The notes under the pieces: model-generated
The model's input: the letters and a program-made list of their open reading frames with translations, nothing else
What the model was told of the DNA's origin: nothing
Database searches by the model: none
NCBI RefSeq assembly: GCF_904849725.1
Contig: NC_058519.1
Coordinates: 182,765,703-182,829,702, forward strand
DNA length: 64,000 nt
Reading direction: 5' to 3'
Source: Hordeum vulgare subsp. vulgare
Taxonomy: Eukaryota > Streptophyta > Magnoliopsida > Poales > Poaceae
Translations under genes and position numbers: made by a program
Shown here: piece after piece, positions 42,427 through 54,474 of the stretch
Layout of the letters: each line of letters opens with the position of its first letter
Position numbering within the stretch: the stretch's first letter is position 1

Positions 42427-45400
42427 GAAATAGATGACATTGCTGAACTGAACATTGTAGAGGATTTGGATAACCGTCCTTCAAAAAAAGAAAAAAATCT
42501 GAATTAGGTGTTCTAGAGCCAAAACCAATGTCACCAACTATGTCAGCATATTCTCCAAATTCTAAATGTTTTGAATCAATTGTGCCAGAATCAGACATTC
42601 AGATAGATCGTGATCCATTGGCATCACCCCCATCCCCATCTAGCTCGACATTATCTCCTGTTTTACCATTACATGATGTTAAGGAACCAGATTCAAATAA
42701 AGAGATCAACATTGTTCAAAAATATGATTATCTGCCACAAGCTATTTGTTTCATTTATTTTGTGTACTTTTTTATTCAATATATTCTTAAATTATATGTC
42801 AGCATCTACTCCAAATTCTGAATGTTTTGAATCAATTATGCCAGAATCAGACATTCCGATAGATCATGATCCATTGGCATCACCTCCATCCCCATCTAGC
42901 TCGACATTATCTCATGTTTTACCATTACATGATGTTAAGGAACCAGATTCAAATAAAGAGATCAAAATTGTTCAAAAATATGATTATCGACCACAAGGTA
43001 TTTGTTTCATTTATTCTGTGTACTTTTCTATTCAATATATTCTTAAATTAATTGATTTTTTGCAGACTATACATTGACCGATTATGATCTATGTGCTCAT
43101 ATAATAATTGAATCATCTTTGAGAAAACAAGAGTTGGTTCAGATAGATGGAAGTACTGTGTTACAAAATCAATTGATGTGCTTGCTTGATGAAAAAGAGT
43201 GGGTAAACGATGATGTAAGTATACCCTTACTCAAACACAAATAAGTTTCTAATCACTAATATCTATTACTAATGTATTTGTTTGAAAATAATCTTAATTA
43301 TAGGTGATCGATGCATATATATGTTGTATAAAGGACCAAATACATGTCCGGAATGGCAATAAAGTATACTTTAAGAGTCCTTTTGTTATCTCACTATTAA
43401 AACGGGATGGTAACCTTGGCATACAACAAAATAGTGCCTTCATTACATAGATTGTCAAGAAATATATGGAGCATGACATGGTAATATACGTATCCATAAT
43501 TTTCATGTTCATGTTTCAATCAATATTTATTTTTATTTTCCTAATTATCTTTATTATAGATTGAACTTCCAATAAATACAGCAACACACATTGGTATTTA
43601 GCTATTTTAAATTCCAAAAAACGTGAGATTCAAGTATTGGACTCATTGTGTTGGAAGTTTCACCGAGATGATCTCTCTATTACGGTTAGTTACATCATCA
43701 GTTTTAATCTTACATGTAAATGACATAAATTCATACATTGTTTAATGTCTATCTTTTCTGATCACTAAATCTTTTTCAGCTACGAGGAATACAATTTCAT
43801 TCGGACCTTATTAAAAGTCAAAACTTGATTAACGAGGATTGGAAAGACGTTGATCTTACTGAATGGAAGATCACGGAACAATTTCAAAAGCCAGTTCAAA
43901 AAGACAGTTCTTCATGTGGTTTATTTATGGTCAAATTTATGGAATATTTCACCGGAAGTGCACTATCATACGCAATTACACATGTATATGTCTTTTTGTT
44001 TAATAGAAAGTATATCAATTTTACATAAAGTACGTTAATTTTTGAAAATATACTAATAATTGTTTATATTGCACAGGAAATGATTACTTCATTTAGGTTT
44101 AAGTTAGCCAACATACTATTATGTTGGAAAACAAACACTGCATCAATCAGTACAACCGTTGAAGAAACTGACGATGACACCAATGGAGATCCTGATGATG
44201 TTCAAATATTGAAAAGTCTAGATGATATAAAAAACTCAAAACAAAAAATCCCATTATCAGTTGAAATGAAATACAAATCAGTGATATCTATTCTTTCTAA
44301 TATGAGCTTACATGAGTTAACATCTGGACTTTGTAGCTTCATTAAATCCATCAATTACACTGAGATTTTAGAGTAAGTCATTTCAAATTAGTAATACAAT
44401 TGTACAATATCTTACTTATTTTCTTATTGATTCATTATCTTAATTTTTTCCATTACCAGGAAAGTATGGATCCAAAGTTCAAAGCCATATCCAATAAGCT
44501 TGTCTCTCAGAAAACTACAAGGAATGCTAAAGGATGATTTACCTATGGACCGAGATTGCTTTAATTTGGTCATACGGAAGATTATGTTTGATGGCATCCA
44601 AACGATGCAAAAATCAAAACAATTGATAGCAAAATATTATATGGACATGAAATTTTGGGTACGTTCTTAAATTCATTATTTACTTTTTTATATATTCTTA
44701 TTTTCTAATCACTTTTCTAACCAATTATTTTTATGTTCTAGATGACTACTGATTTTGGACGGCACCCAGATTTTCGTAAAAAGTTAGATGTCGAACAACT
44801 AGCAAATTATGTTCGTAGTTGGCCTGGTATCAAATATAATGTTTCAAAATGCAAATCGGTAAGACCACTTTTGTATACTTTGGACCACACATTTTTTATT
44901 ACATCTAATATATGTATCCTATTTCAGATCCATATTCCAGCCCAATCCAACAATGGTTTCATTCTATTCACATTGGACAAAGATACCAGAACAGTGTATA
45001 TTTTGGACCCTGCTCCTATTAATCCCATTTACAAATGCAACCCACTCGCAAAATATGTGCACACAATTATATGGATTGCAGAACACTTACCAAAAGCAAT
45101 GTCAAAGGCATGCCCTGGGTCTAGATGGAACGAGAATATTCTTCTATGGCATCAAAAAATCCTAGATGATATTCCAATTTACAACAGGTATTTTTGAAGA
45201 GATGAATACTATATAGTGAGAATTTGTTGTTTTGAAAATGAGTTTAAATTTAAATTAATAACATATATATTCTTATATATAAGGGAACTTTTCGGTTATA
45301 TTGTTCCCCTGTTCATGTCCACATGGGAAGATGAAAGACCACATTTGTCATTTATAAAGGTAAATATCGAGACAATATAGATCATTTAATATTATATTAT

Positions 45401-45597
45401 AATTACACATCTAATTTTGATGCCATTCATTTACAAAAATAATGGTTATACAGGATGGATATGAACTCAGAAAACTAATTTTTGGCCAACTATTAACATT
45501 GAAGGACAATGAATGTGAAGATAACATGCCTGCCGGTGTACTTGAATTCATCAGTTGTATCAGGAAAATCCAATTTAAATATGGTAAATATTATCGG
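42427..45597 (+). pseudogene. Ulp1-like (C48) cysteine protease gene, multi-exon, decayed
   Basis: Exons on the plus strand encode an acidic Ser/Pro-rich N-terminal part (42427-43052, internally duplicated) and a C48 catalytic domain (43060-43990; DEKEWVNDDVIDAYICC, THWYLAIL, IQVLDSLCWKFHRDD, QKDSSSCGLFMVKFMEY). A further region (44740-45590; NNGFILFTLDKDTRTVYILD, CPGSRWNE) follows. The His, Asp, Gln and Cys expected of SUMO-protease-type enzymes are all readable. Typical introns are visible (e.g. GTAATATACG...TTATTATAG, 43481-43559). Lesions: a frame change near 42490, TAG near 43449, and an indel just before THW (about 43590). Such genes are common as cargo or derivatives of grass DNA transposons; I cannot tell host gene from transposon cargo. 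The coding end abuts a Gypsy LTR at 45598. Confidence 0.75.
42541..43052 (+). repeat. 256-bp tandem duplication of exon plus intron
   Basis: Units 42541-42796 and 42797-43052 are about 93% alike. Each contains the Ser/Pro-rich exon (PLASPPSPSSSTLS) and the start of the following intron (TATTTGTTTCATTTATT...TTCTTAAATTA). Only the second is followed by a usable acceptor (TTTTTTGCAG, about 43065). Confidence 0.85.
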
Positions 45598-47000
45598 TGA
45601 ATACTCACAACATATGCCATAGGTAGGCTAAAGTCGGTGAGAACCGAAGGGACAACGAGGGCGCTGGGACGAGGTTGGTACAAGCATGGGACGCACGATG
45701 TACCCAGGTTCGGGGCTCTCCGTAGAGATAATACCCCTAGTCCCGCCGGAGTGTATGATGTATATGGATGGATTACAAGGTTGCTCCTGGAGCTATGTTG
45801 AGGAGGAGGAAGAGGGGAGCAGCCGGCTCGTCTCTGCCTCTCTCTATGTGGTTGGTGAGTGTGATATGTTGTTCGACCGACCCTCTGCATGGAGGGTGAT
45901 CGGGGGTTTTTATAGACGAACCCACCGGCCTACGATATGGATAAAGGGTACAAGAGTGGGACCCGGCTGGCAGCCTCGCCGGCTGGCCAGGGGTCCCGCA
46001 CGGGTCTTGTCTTGTCGCTTGAGGGCCCCGCCGGCTGCGAGGTCCCATCTGGCTGTGGGACCTGCCGGCTAGCCAACGAAGCTCTCGCGTAAGGTTGACG
46101 CTGAGCATGAGCGGTACATCAAGCGTTGTCCATCGAGATTCGTCATGGGAAGACAATACGGCCGCCTCCACTGTTCCCCACGCCGAGTGCAGTAATGGAG
46201 TGGGAGTTTGACGGTCCGACACTATGCTGGGTGATGGATCAGAGCCGGGGTAGGTCAGCGGAGTGGCCGCCGACGCTCGTACCTGCCAGGCACTCCGATC
46301 CAGTACCTTTGCTGACGCGTAGCCACCTTTAATCGTAGGGTCTCGTCATGACCTACGATCTGATGTGACTTGAGATCCCCGGCTGGCTAGCTCGCTTGGC
46401 TAGCCGGCTGGGGCACGGCCTCCTCGTCCCTAGCCGGCTGGCTTGGCCAAGGCGGTCAGGGAGAGGTAGCCGTCTTGCCTCTAGCCGATAGGGGTTGCCT
46501 GGCCGGCCAAAGAGTTGGCTGCCTCGTCCTCCAGCCGGCAGGCGCAGCCTAGCTGTCCAGAACACTTGGGCCTTGGAGAATTATACTTGGTCATCCCCTT
46601 TGGGCAGGAAATGAAGGAGTAGGCTCGATGAGCCTATCTCGGGGTTATCCTCCCGACAGTAGTCCCCGAAGCTGGAGAGGCCCGCCGTCTGCGGACGGGC
46701 GGCCTCGCCGGCTTGATATTTTGTCTTGGTATTGGCAGGGGACGCCGGCTCGGAAGCCGGTTGGCTTCGAAGCGACGCCTCGGCTTCGTTGTAGGCCGCG
46801 CAGACAGCGCCACGCGTCGGGCCGAGCCTGACGTAATGATGGTGATTACTGGTGACGGGATCGGGCCTGGGCCCTCGGTCCCGCCACGACACCCCCACGG
46901 CCTCCGCGCGGGAGATCCTCTGCGGATTTACTCCACGAGGTTGGGCTTTGGGAAGCGCTACCGCCCGTAATACACGGGGTTAGTGAGGTTCCGCGCGCAC
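45598..47000 (-). repeat. Gypsy 3' LTR (right boundary approximate)
   Basis: It begins TGAATACTCACAACATATGCC against the Ulp1-like gene end. It contains GGTACAAGCATGGGACGCACG, then ACCCAGGTTCGGGGCTCTC, familiar from Triticeae Gypsy LTRs, and many GCCGGCTGGC motifs (46380-46550). No second LTR copy is in the window, so the inner boundary is estimated from the start of the antisense gene region. Confidence 0.6.
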
Positions 47001-47010
47001 CGGATCCCCT

Positions 47011-47040
47011 CCCCACGACGCTTCGTGGGGGTTTAAATGG
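47011..47040 (+). promoter_or_regulatory. Hairpin and TTTAAAT box upstream of the antisense ORF
   Basis: CCCCACGA and TCGTGGGG form a stem (47013-47032), followed by TTTAAAT about 160 bp before the antisense start codon. This could be a core promoter region for the plus-strand transcript or part of the LTR boundary. It is suggestive only. Confidence 0.3.
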
Positions 47041-49524
47041 GATGTAGGGGTTCCGAGGAGGCCACTCGCCCCTCTTCTCGCCGCGCATTGGCACCCTCTT
47101 CCTCCCTGAGCCCAAAGAGAAAGAGCCCGTCCTCTTCGTCTTCATCATCTGCGTCATCGCCGAGCCACCAACCCCCTCGAGCTTTTGCCGTCCACAGTCA
47201 TGGCCGGCGGCTCCTCCTTGAATAAGGTCTCGTTGCAGGGAACTTGGCTGGGTAGCGAGGTATGTGAAGGCCACATCGCGGCGCTCCGCCATCACCGGCT
47301 GTTGCCCCCGGCCTCCCAGGTGCTGGTGCGGATCCCTGATGCCGAGACCGCCCAACACCTGCAGCGGGAGAGATCGTCGTTTTCGACGAACACTTCTACA
47401 GGGGCTTTGGGCTCCCGACGAGCCCCTTCTTCTCCGAGTGGCTCCACTTCTTTGGCCTGCAGCCGCATCACCTGGCGCCGAACGCCATCTTGCAGCTGTC
47501 GGCCTTCGTGGTCTTGTGCGAGGGCTTCCTCGGGATCGAGCCCCGCCTCGATCTCTGGCGAAGCTTGTTTTTCTTCAAGCAGCAGTCCATTGCGATGGGC
47601 AAGGCCGAGTGGGAGAAGCATGTTGGGCCGCGCCCGATGACGCCGTGCGGAGCCGCACTGGTGCATCATCATTCGAAGTTCAGCTTCCCCGAGCTGCCGC
47701 TGCAGGAGTCCATCAAGCAGTGGCAGAAGGGCTTCTTCTACGTGAAGAACGCCGACCCTGCCCGGGACGCCCTCAACATGCCCCCGTTCAACATTAATTC
47801 TCCGACGAAGTTGAACTGGGGGCGAAGTTCCCTAAGCCGATTCCCGAGGTGGCGCAAATCGGCGCCCACCTCGATATTTTGGAGAAAGGTGGCCTCCTTG
47901 GCCGTGACCTGCTGACCACCATGGTTACCCGCAGGATCCTGCCGCTGCAGAGGCAGCCTCATTTGGTCTTTCAGATGGGCGGCCGACACGACCCCTGCAT
48001 GACATCCACCAAGAGATTCACCCCCAGCGCGGTGGCGCGGGGGGTGAACCAGATTTCCACCGCCCGCATGGACGACAGTGGGAACTCGTCATGGGGGATG
48101 ATCCCTTACAATAGGTCCCGTCCGCCTCCGGTGGTAAGCGCTCTTTGCTTTGTTTATGCTGTTTTATCTCGCGACTGGCCATCTCGCTGAGTCGGCTGTC
48201 CAATCCTTTGCGCAACTGTTTGAGAAGCTACAGTCAGCACTCAACCCGCTTGCCCCCGACGTCGCGGTGTCTGACGCCTCGGAGATCGAGGACGAAGGCA
48301 TGATCGAGTCCCGCTCTGCCTCCTCCGAAGGCTCGGAGAACGCGCTGGAGTCGGAAGGGACGGAGCCGTCTGGTGAGCATCTGCAGCCCTCCATCATGGA
48401 TTGGACGGATGATGACGAGAGTTCCTCCTCCCTATCTGATGCAGCCTTCGAGGAAGACTCCGACGGGGTGGAGGAGGTCACCAGCCCACCTCTAACACGC
48501 GGACGGCATCATAGGGCCGAGGCGACCAAAGCTGACAAGGTGTCCAGGAAGAAGGGCAAGGGTGCCACAGCTTCCAGGCCGGCCCCTAAGCGCCCGGCGA
48601 CGGGTCCTCCAGCCGAAGCACGGGCAGTCGGCGCTAAGAAGCACCGTGGTGGCGGCAGGAGGCAAGTGCCCATCGTCGCGGGGTAAGGGTGGCTCTCCCT
48701 TCTTTTTATTTTATCTTGTGCGAAGCTTCGTTCCTCAACAACGTCACCCGGCAGGGCAGCGAAAGACGTGGAGGAAGACACCGCCTCTGCAGCCGAACGG
48801 GTCGGCTGGGTAGCGGCTGACACTACCCAGAGGGAGCTCGAGGCGGAGTCCAAGCGACGATGGGATGCGGCCGCGGGGAAGACGGCCGAGGGCCAGTCTC
48901 GCCCCAGCCGGGCCGGGAAGCCGGCACAGAAGCGTACGAAGGCTAGACAAGACCCTTCCACGCATGCTTGCATGGAGGAGCCAGCTAGCGAGGCGGCCCC
49001 GAGGCGCGCCCCGAGGGCTGAGGAGGCCCAGCCCTCTGAGCCGGACGCCTCTGCGCCTGTGGATCTTGAGGTGATCCCGAATTCACCTAGGGCCGAAGCG
49101 GCGACCAACGCACCGGAATTGGTCCTGGACGCGCCAGACGCGGCCCCGGATGCGCCAGGAGCGAACATGGATGCGCCGGATGCGGCCCATCCACCTCCCG
49201 CCGAGGAGGCAGCGCCAGCCGGAATGCCAGCGGAGCCGGCCGCCATGCCGGTACCTGGAGACGGTGCCATCGTCGTCCCCCACCAAGGTCCGGTTGCTCT
49301 AGGAGCCGGTCGATGAAGACTTGGCGAGCGGCCAACCTGGCGTGCTCGAAGCTGCCTACAGGCACCACGCTCCATGGTGTCCCGAAGCTGGTGTCGATGT
49401 TTGCGAGCAGCCGGTTCAAGGTGGACCAGGCGGCCCGCGTGGTGGGCGGCGATCTGGAGCGCTTGGAGGAACGCACCAGGGTAAGTGCCTCATCTTTATC
49501 TTTGATTTTTTCTTTTCTTCTCCT

Positions 49525-49695
49525 TGAATCAGTTGGGGCGCGCCAGCGCACCCACTGGGTGTAGCCCCCAAGAGTCGGGCGGGCGAGCATCGGCCGAGCC
49601 AAATCTCTTTTGAGCTTCTTCTCTTGCTTTGCTTCTTTAGTGGGTGCGCGCTAGCACACCCACTGGGTGTAGCCCCCGAGAATCGGGCTGGTTAT
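49525..49695 (+). repeat. Duplicated hairpin block inside an antisense-ORF intron
   Basis: Two copies about 110 bp apart of GCGC(A/C)CCCACTGGGTGTAG, each preceded by its near complement (GTGGGTGCGCGCTAGCAC), so each can fold back. Both lie between coding exons of the plus-strand gene. Confidence 0.65.
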
Positions 49696-51742
49696 GATTT
49701 AACCAGGCCGAATCTTACTTCTGCTTTATCCTCGCCTTGTAGGATCTTTATGATGCCCAGGTGCAGGCCTTCAACATGCTGCGGGCTCAGCACCAGGCAG
49801 CTAAATGTCAGGTTGCCGAGCTTCAAGCCCGGCTGGGCGGGGTGGTCGTGGAGCGGGACGCCCTGCGTGACGCGGACGGCGGGCTCCACGAGCAGCTGGC
49901 TCTTCTCCAGACAGAGAAGAAGGAGCTCGAGGCGGCTGGCCGGGCCGAGCTAGAGCAGCTGCGCGCCTCTCTGCAGGAGAAGGACGCTTCCCATGCTGCT
50001 GACGTGGAACGTCTTGGGTCGCTTCATCTCGAGGAGATGAAGCTCAAGGACGCCGCCTTGAAGGAGAAGGAGGACGCCCTGGCCCAGAAGCAGACGCAGC
50101 TGGCCAAGGCCCTAGACTCGGCGGCGACCCTCTAGGAGGAAGTTGCCCGCCTTACTCAAGCGAGCAAGGTGCGGGAGCTCGAGGTCCTGGAGAGCGCCCA
50201 TGAGACCGATGGCGACTTCAATCGTGAGTCTTCTTTTGTTTCGTCTTGAACTTTCTTGGCCGTCTCCTCTTCTTACTCGTTTTTGTGCCCCTTTCCCTGT
50301 CTCAGGCCTTTTCCCTGAGACACAGGGCGTAGCCGACATGGCCGTCGAGGTGAGCCGCGAGGAGCGCCGTGCAGCTGGGCAGGAGGTAGATGCTACCTCC
50401 GGCTGGAGTGTGGAGGAGATCGGAGTGGGCCTCAGGGCCCGCCTGCGTGTCCTGGGCGAGTCTGTGGCTCAGCTCCAGGTCGCAGGCTCGTCGATGGTGG
50501 CGGCCCTGTGTCCTGATGGCGTGGAGCCGGCGTCGATGAGCCGGCTCTCCTGCTGGCTTGAGGCTGGCGAGGGACGTCTTGACACTTGGCGCGCTGGAGC
50601 CTACATGGCCCTGCGCTTGGCCAAGTCCTGGTACCGAAACCTGGACTTGGGCAAGCTCGTCGCTCAGCGCGACGACTCAGAGCCGGAGCTGCAGGCCGTG
50701 GAGGAGACGCTGCGCGTAAGGGCCAGCGACATCGCCACGTACGCCGCCTGGGATGAGCTCAACTTCGAGCAGGATGAAGGCGACAATGTGATCCCTGAAG
50801 ATCTGCATGGCCTTCAGCCCTATGACGCCGATGGCATCTCCGACGAGGCGGCCCACGAGGTGGACAATGTTGTCGCCTCTAGCGGTGCGGCGTACACCGA
50901 CTCCGGTGCGGGCGGAGCCGGAAGCCCTCACGGAGGAGACGGTGCCACCGCCTCGAGAGCAGCCGGCGATGGTGAAGCCACCACTTGAGGAGCAGCAGCC
51001 GGGGCGACCGATGAGGCCGCAACCCCTTAGCCGGTGTCCTGTTTTTGTTGTCTGAAATTATTTTGTCAGTCCAACAGTTCCACCCATTGGGGTGTAATGA
51101 ACCTCGGCCTTCGGCCAATGCATTTTGAATGTATGGATTCAACATTATATTCCTATTGCCATGCATGTTGTTTTTATATCTTTATCTTTTGATTCCTGTT
51201 TGACTTATTTTTCTCCAATTCTTGTATCCCCAAGTTTCCACCCCGCCAGCCCGACAACCGTGAGCCGGTCTGTGACTGGGTCCAGGTTTCTGGCCTTGAG
51301 AATACAAGACTTAGATTTTTCGAAGCCATCAAGACTTAAAGATTCAGACATAAACCAGCAGAGGCCGGCTAGAATGAGATCGTAGAATAGATCAAGCCAA
51401 CCCAAGCGGGCAACCTTTTTGTAGTCAAACTTTGCATGCATCCGGCCTTACCTGGCGTCACCTCGTTAGCCGGACAGCCGGGAGCCGGTCTGTAGCTGTT
51501 ACGAGGTGACCAGGGATCGGTCTGGCGTACACTACGTGTTCTTCTACAACATAAGGAAGGCGTCCGGGCGGCTAGCGAGCCCCCGAGCTTACTAGAGCCA
51601 GCAAGGGGCTTCGCAGAGTGAGCACTCTAGATATGAACTTAAAAAGAAGCACAAGACATGCTCTTTTCATTGCATTCATTGGAAAACCCTGAAGAGGGAG
51701 AAAGATACATATGTGCATGCTCTTTCCATGTTTGATACTTGC

Positions 51743-54414
51743 CTTCTAGCGGTAGAACGGGCGAAGCAACGCCACGTTCCATGGACGTTCCGTCTCCTGG
51801 CCGGAGTCGTCCCTCTTGCGCTTCCTTGGCTTTTGGGCATCGATCAAGTAGTATGTGTTGTTGTGCAATGCCTTACTGATGATGAAGGGTCCCTCCCATG
51901 GGGATGAGAGCTTGCGCTGGCCGGCGGTGCACTGGATTCTTCTGATCAGCAAGTCTCCCTCTTTGAAAGAGAGAGGCTTGATCTTCTTGCTATGGTAGTA
52001 TATTAGCTTCTGTTGATAGATGGCCGTCCGGCTCAAGGCCAAGTCCCTTGCTTCCTCGAGGAGATCCACAACGTCTTCTCTTGCCTCCTTCGCCTCCATT
52101 TCCGTGTATAGGGTGACCTGAGGCGAGTCGAACTTGATATTCGTAGGGATAATGGCCTCGGACCCATATACAAGGAAGAACAGAGTGAAGCCGGTCGACC
52201 GGTTGGGCGTGGTGCGGGGGCTCCACAGTACAGCTGAAAGTGCATGCTATGCCCCTAATCGTCTTTTGGTGTTAATGACAACACATACATAGGAAACTAA
52301 TCCTATTTGTTGAGTGTATCTCAAGACGACAAGTACTTTAGTAGATTGAGATTTATGTGCCAAAGGTTGTCTGAAAAGATTGGTGATTTATATTTCAAGA
52401 AGGCTCGGGATTAAGAAGAGATGATGTAGAGTAGTCTGTTGAGTTTACTGATATTGAGTATAGGGATCCCGCACTATTAAGAGGGGATCACAGGTTTTCC
52501 GATGAACTTGCTCATACCACATCTTTACTATCATACCAAACACCACATACTCTCCACTCTGTCCTCAATTCAAAACATGTCCATTGCCTCGGACATCCGA
52601 CTCCCTCCGGACGTCCGAAGGCCGGACGTCCGGCTGGCTTCGGAAATCCGCAGCCCGTCACCAGAAGTTTGTGAGGCATATAACTCGGAAATCCGGCTCC
52701 CTCGGAACGTCCGGCCAAGCTCCGGAAATCCGTAAGCCTACATCAGTAGAATTTGTGTTCTATATCTCGGAAATCCGGCTCCCTCCGGACGTCCGAGCGC
52801 CGGACGTCCGACCCCCATCAGAAATCCGGAAGCCACCACCAGTAGAAATTGAGCTATATAACACGGATTTCTGGTCCACTCCGGACGTCCGGACGTTGAT
52901 AAATTCAAATAGGTTCAGTTGTATCTACAGGCCTCGGACGACCGACCACTGTCGGACGTCCGGTCACTGATAAATTCAAAAGAGCTCCAGTCGTGCCAAC
53001 ACGCCTCGGACGACCGACTCCTGTCGGACGTCCGGCCCCTCGCGGACGCCCGGACTTTCGGCAAGTGTCGGACGTCCGGACCCTGTGTGACTTAATGCAC
53101 CTCCAACGGCTAGATTTCACTCCACACTATATATACTCTTCTCCCACCTCGCGAAAGGGCGTTCAACACAGCTAGAATACACCCAAGAACACCTTTCCTC
53201 TCACTCACTCTTGTCTACACCAAATCCTAGATCCCAAGAGCATTTGTGAGTCCTTTTGAGTGTTTTTCCAATCAAAAGATAGATCGTCTCCCTCTCCTCC
53301 TTCCCACCAAAGTGATTTGTGATTTGAGCAAGTTTTGAGCAATCCCCGTGATCTTGTTACTCTTGGAGGTTGGAGACTCCTAGGCAGTAGGAGTCTTCGG
53401 AGAGGAATCAAACCATTGTGATATCCCCGCGGAAAGTTTGTGAAGGTTTGGAAGCCACCTCAAGGCTTACCACTAGTGGTTGAGAAATGCCTTCGTGGAG
53501 TTATCTCAAAGGGAGAATAGGGTGAGCCTTCGTGGCGTTGGTGTGCCTTCGTGGTAACATCCGCCCCTCTAACGGTGACGTAGCTTCCCTCCAAGGAAGT
53601 GAACATCGGGATACATCCTTGTCTCTCTCGGAGTTTCGGTTATTCCTAACCCTAACTCTCTACTTGTGTTAATCCTTATTACATACTTGTATTTGATTAT
53701 TGTTTACCGCTTGTCTTACTTCACTCCTAATAGCTTACTCTTTGTCATAGCAATTATTAGGCTTACACTCATATTCCGCACTTTAGCCTAAAATTGCTAA
53801 GTAATTATTAAAATTTGGATTTGTACCTATTCACCCCCTCTAGGTCCATCTCGATCCTTTTCAACAGCTGGGAGTTTTTTGATCCAGCAGCCGGCTGACC
53901 TGACAAGTGGTGCCACCAGTCTTGGCTTGATGCCGGCCAGGATCAGGCCGTTGGCCCTCTCCGCCTGGCCAGTGGACTGGGGATGTGCCACTGACGCCAA
54001 GTCGAGCCGGATGCCTATCTTGGAGCAGTAGAGCGCTAGAGCGCCTTTGGCGAAGTTAGTGCCGTTGTCGGTGATGATGCTATGGGGGACGCCATATCGA
54101 ACAGATATGTCTGTAATGAACTTGACAGCCGTGGGGCCATCAAGCTTCTTGATGGGTCTGGCCTCGATCCACTTGGTGAATTTGTCGACGGTTACCAAGA
54201 GGTGAGTCATGCCACCACGAGCCGTCTTGAAAGTCCCCACCATGTCCAGTCCCCAGACGGCGAAAGGCCATGACAAGGGGATGGTTTTGATAGCCGAAGG
54301 CGGCATGTGGCTCTGTGTGCTAAAGAATTGGCAGCCTTCACATTTGTCGACCAGATCCACAACCTCCTCGAGGGCCGTGGGCCAGTAGAATCTGTGGCGG
54401 AACACCTTGGCCAC
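51743..54414 (-). pseudogene. Gypsy integrase, split by a solo LTR
   Basis: The minus frame 54414-53869 has a zinc-finger part (CEGCQFFSTQSHMPP) and the DDE core (WGLDMVGTF, IITDNGTNFAKG, HPQSTGQAERANGLIL). After the solo LTR it resumes at 52229 (TTPNRSTGFT, YGSEAIIPT) and ends 52099-51743 with the C-terminal domain (EGDLLIRRIQ, GKLSSPWEGPF-type, LRPFYR stop). The three acidic catalytic residues are present, but the insertion disrupts the gene. The 51,000-51,740 interval is non-coding element sequence. Confidence 0.87.
52235..53863 (-). repeat. Solo LTR, 1,629 bp, with CGGACGTCCG palindrome array
   Basis: Flanked by ACAGC at 52230-52234 and 53864-53868. It starts TGAAAGTGCATGC and ends GATCCTTTTCA. 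The end sequence (CACCCCCTCTAG...CATCTCGATCCTTTTCA) is the inverse of the start of complex B's LTRs (TGAAAGGATCGATATGG...CTAGAGGGGGGG), so it belongs to a related SIRE-type family in the opposite orientation. No internal domain exists, as expected after LTR-LTR recombination. Palindromes CGGACGTCCG recur at 52590-53075. TATATATACTC near 53130 fits a TATA box. Confidence 0.9.
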
Positions 54415-54474
54415 CAGGGTTCTTGAGGCGGCATGATACCCGCACTCCCCTGGTGAATGTCTCTGAGGATCTCC

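Larger units (their letters stand above)
47008..50988 (+). pseudogene. Antisense ORF of the Gypsy element, Transposase_28-like protein
   Basis: Plus-strand exons opposite to pol. The start is near 47200 (MAGGSSLNKVSLQGTWLGSE). The conserved block FYRGFGLPTSPFFSEWLHFF with LSAFVVLCEGFLGIEPRLDL is the 'putative gypsy type transposon' (Transposase_28) domain. Then come an acidic Ser-rich exon (48170-48686), an Ala/Pro-rich exon (48760-49316), a coiled-coil exon (49755-50135; VVERDALRDADGGLHEQLAL) and a C-terminal exon (50320-50988). Plausible GT-AG introns separate them. Frameshifts near 47365 and 47815 and a TAG at 50133-50135 break it. The role of this protein is unknown. It is not a transposase in any demonstrated sense. 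Confidence 0.78.

Noticed and set aside
48509..49375. 288-residue minus-strand open frame
   Set aside because: It opposes the Ala/Pro-rich exons of the antisense Gypsy gene and has no domain of its own.
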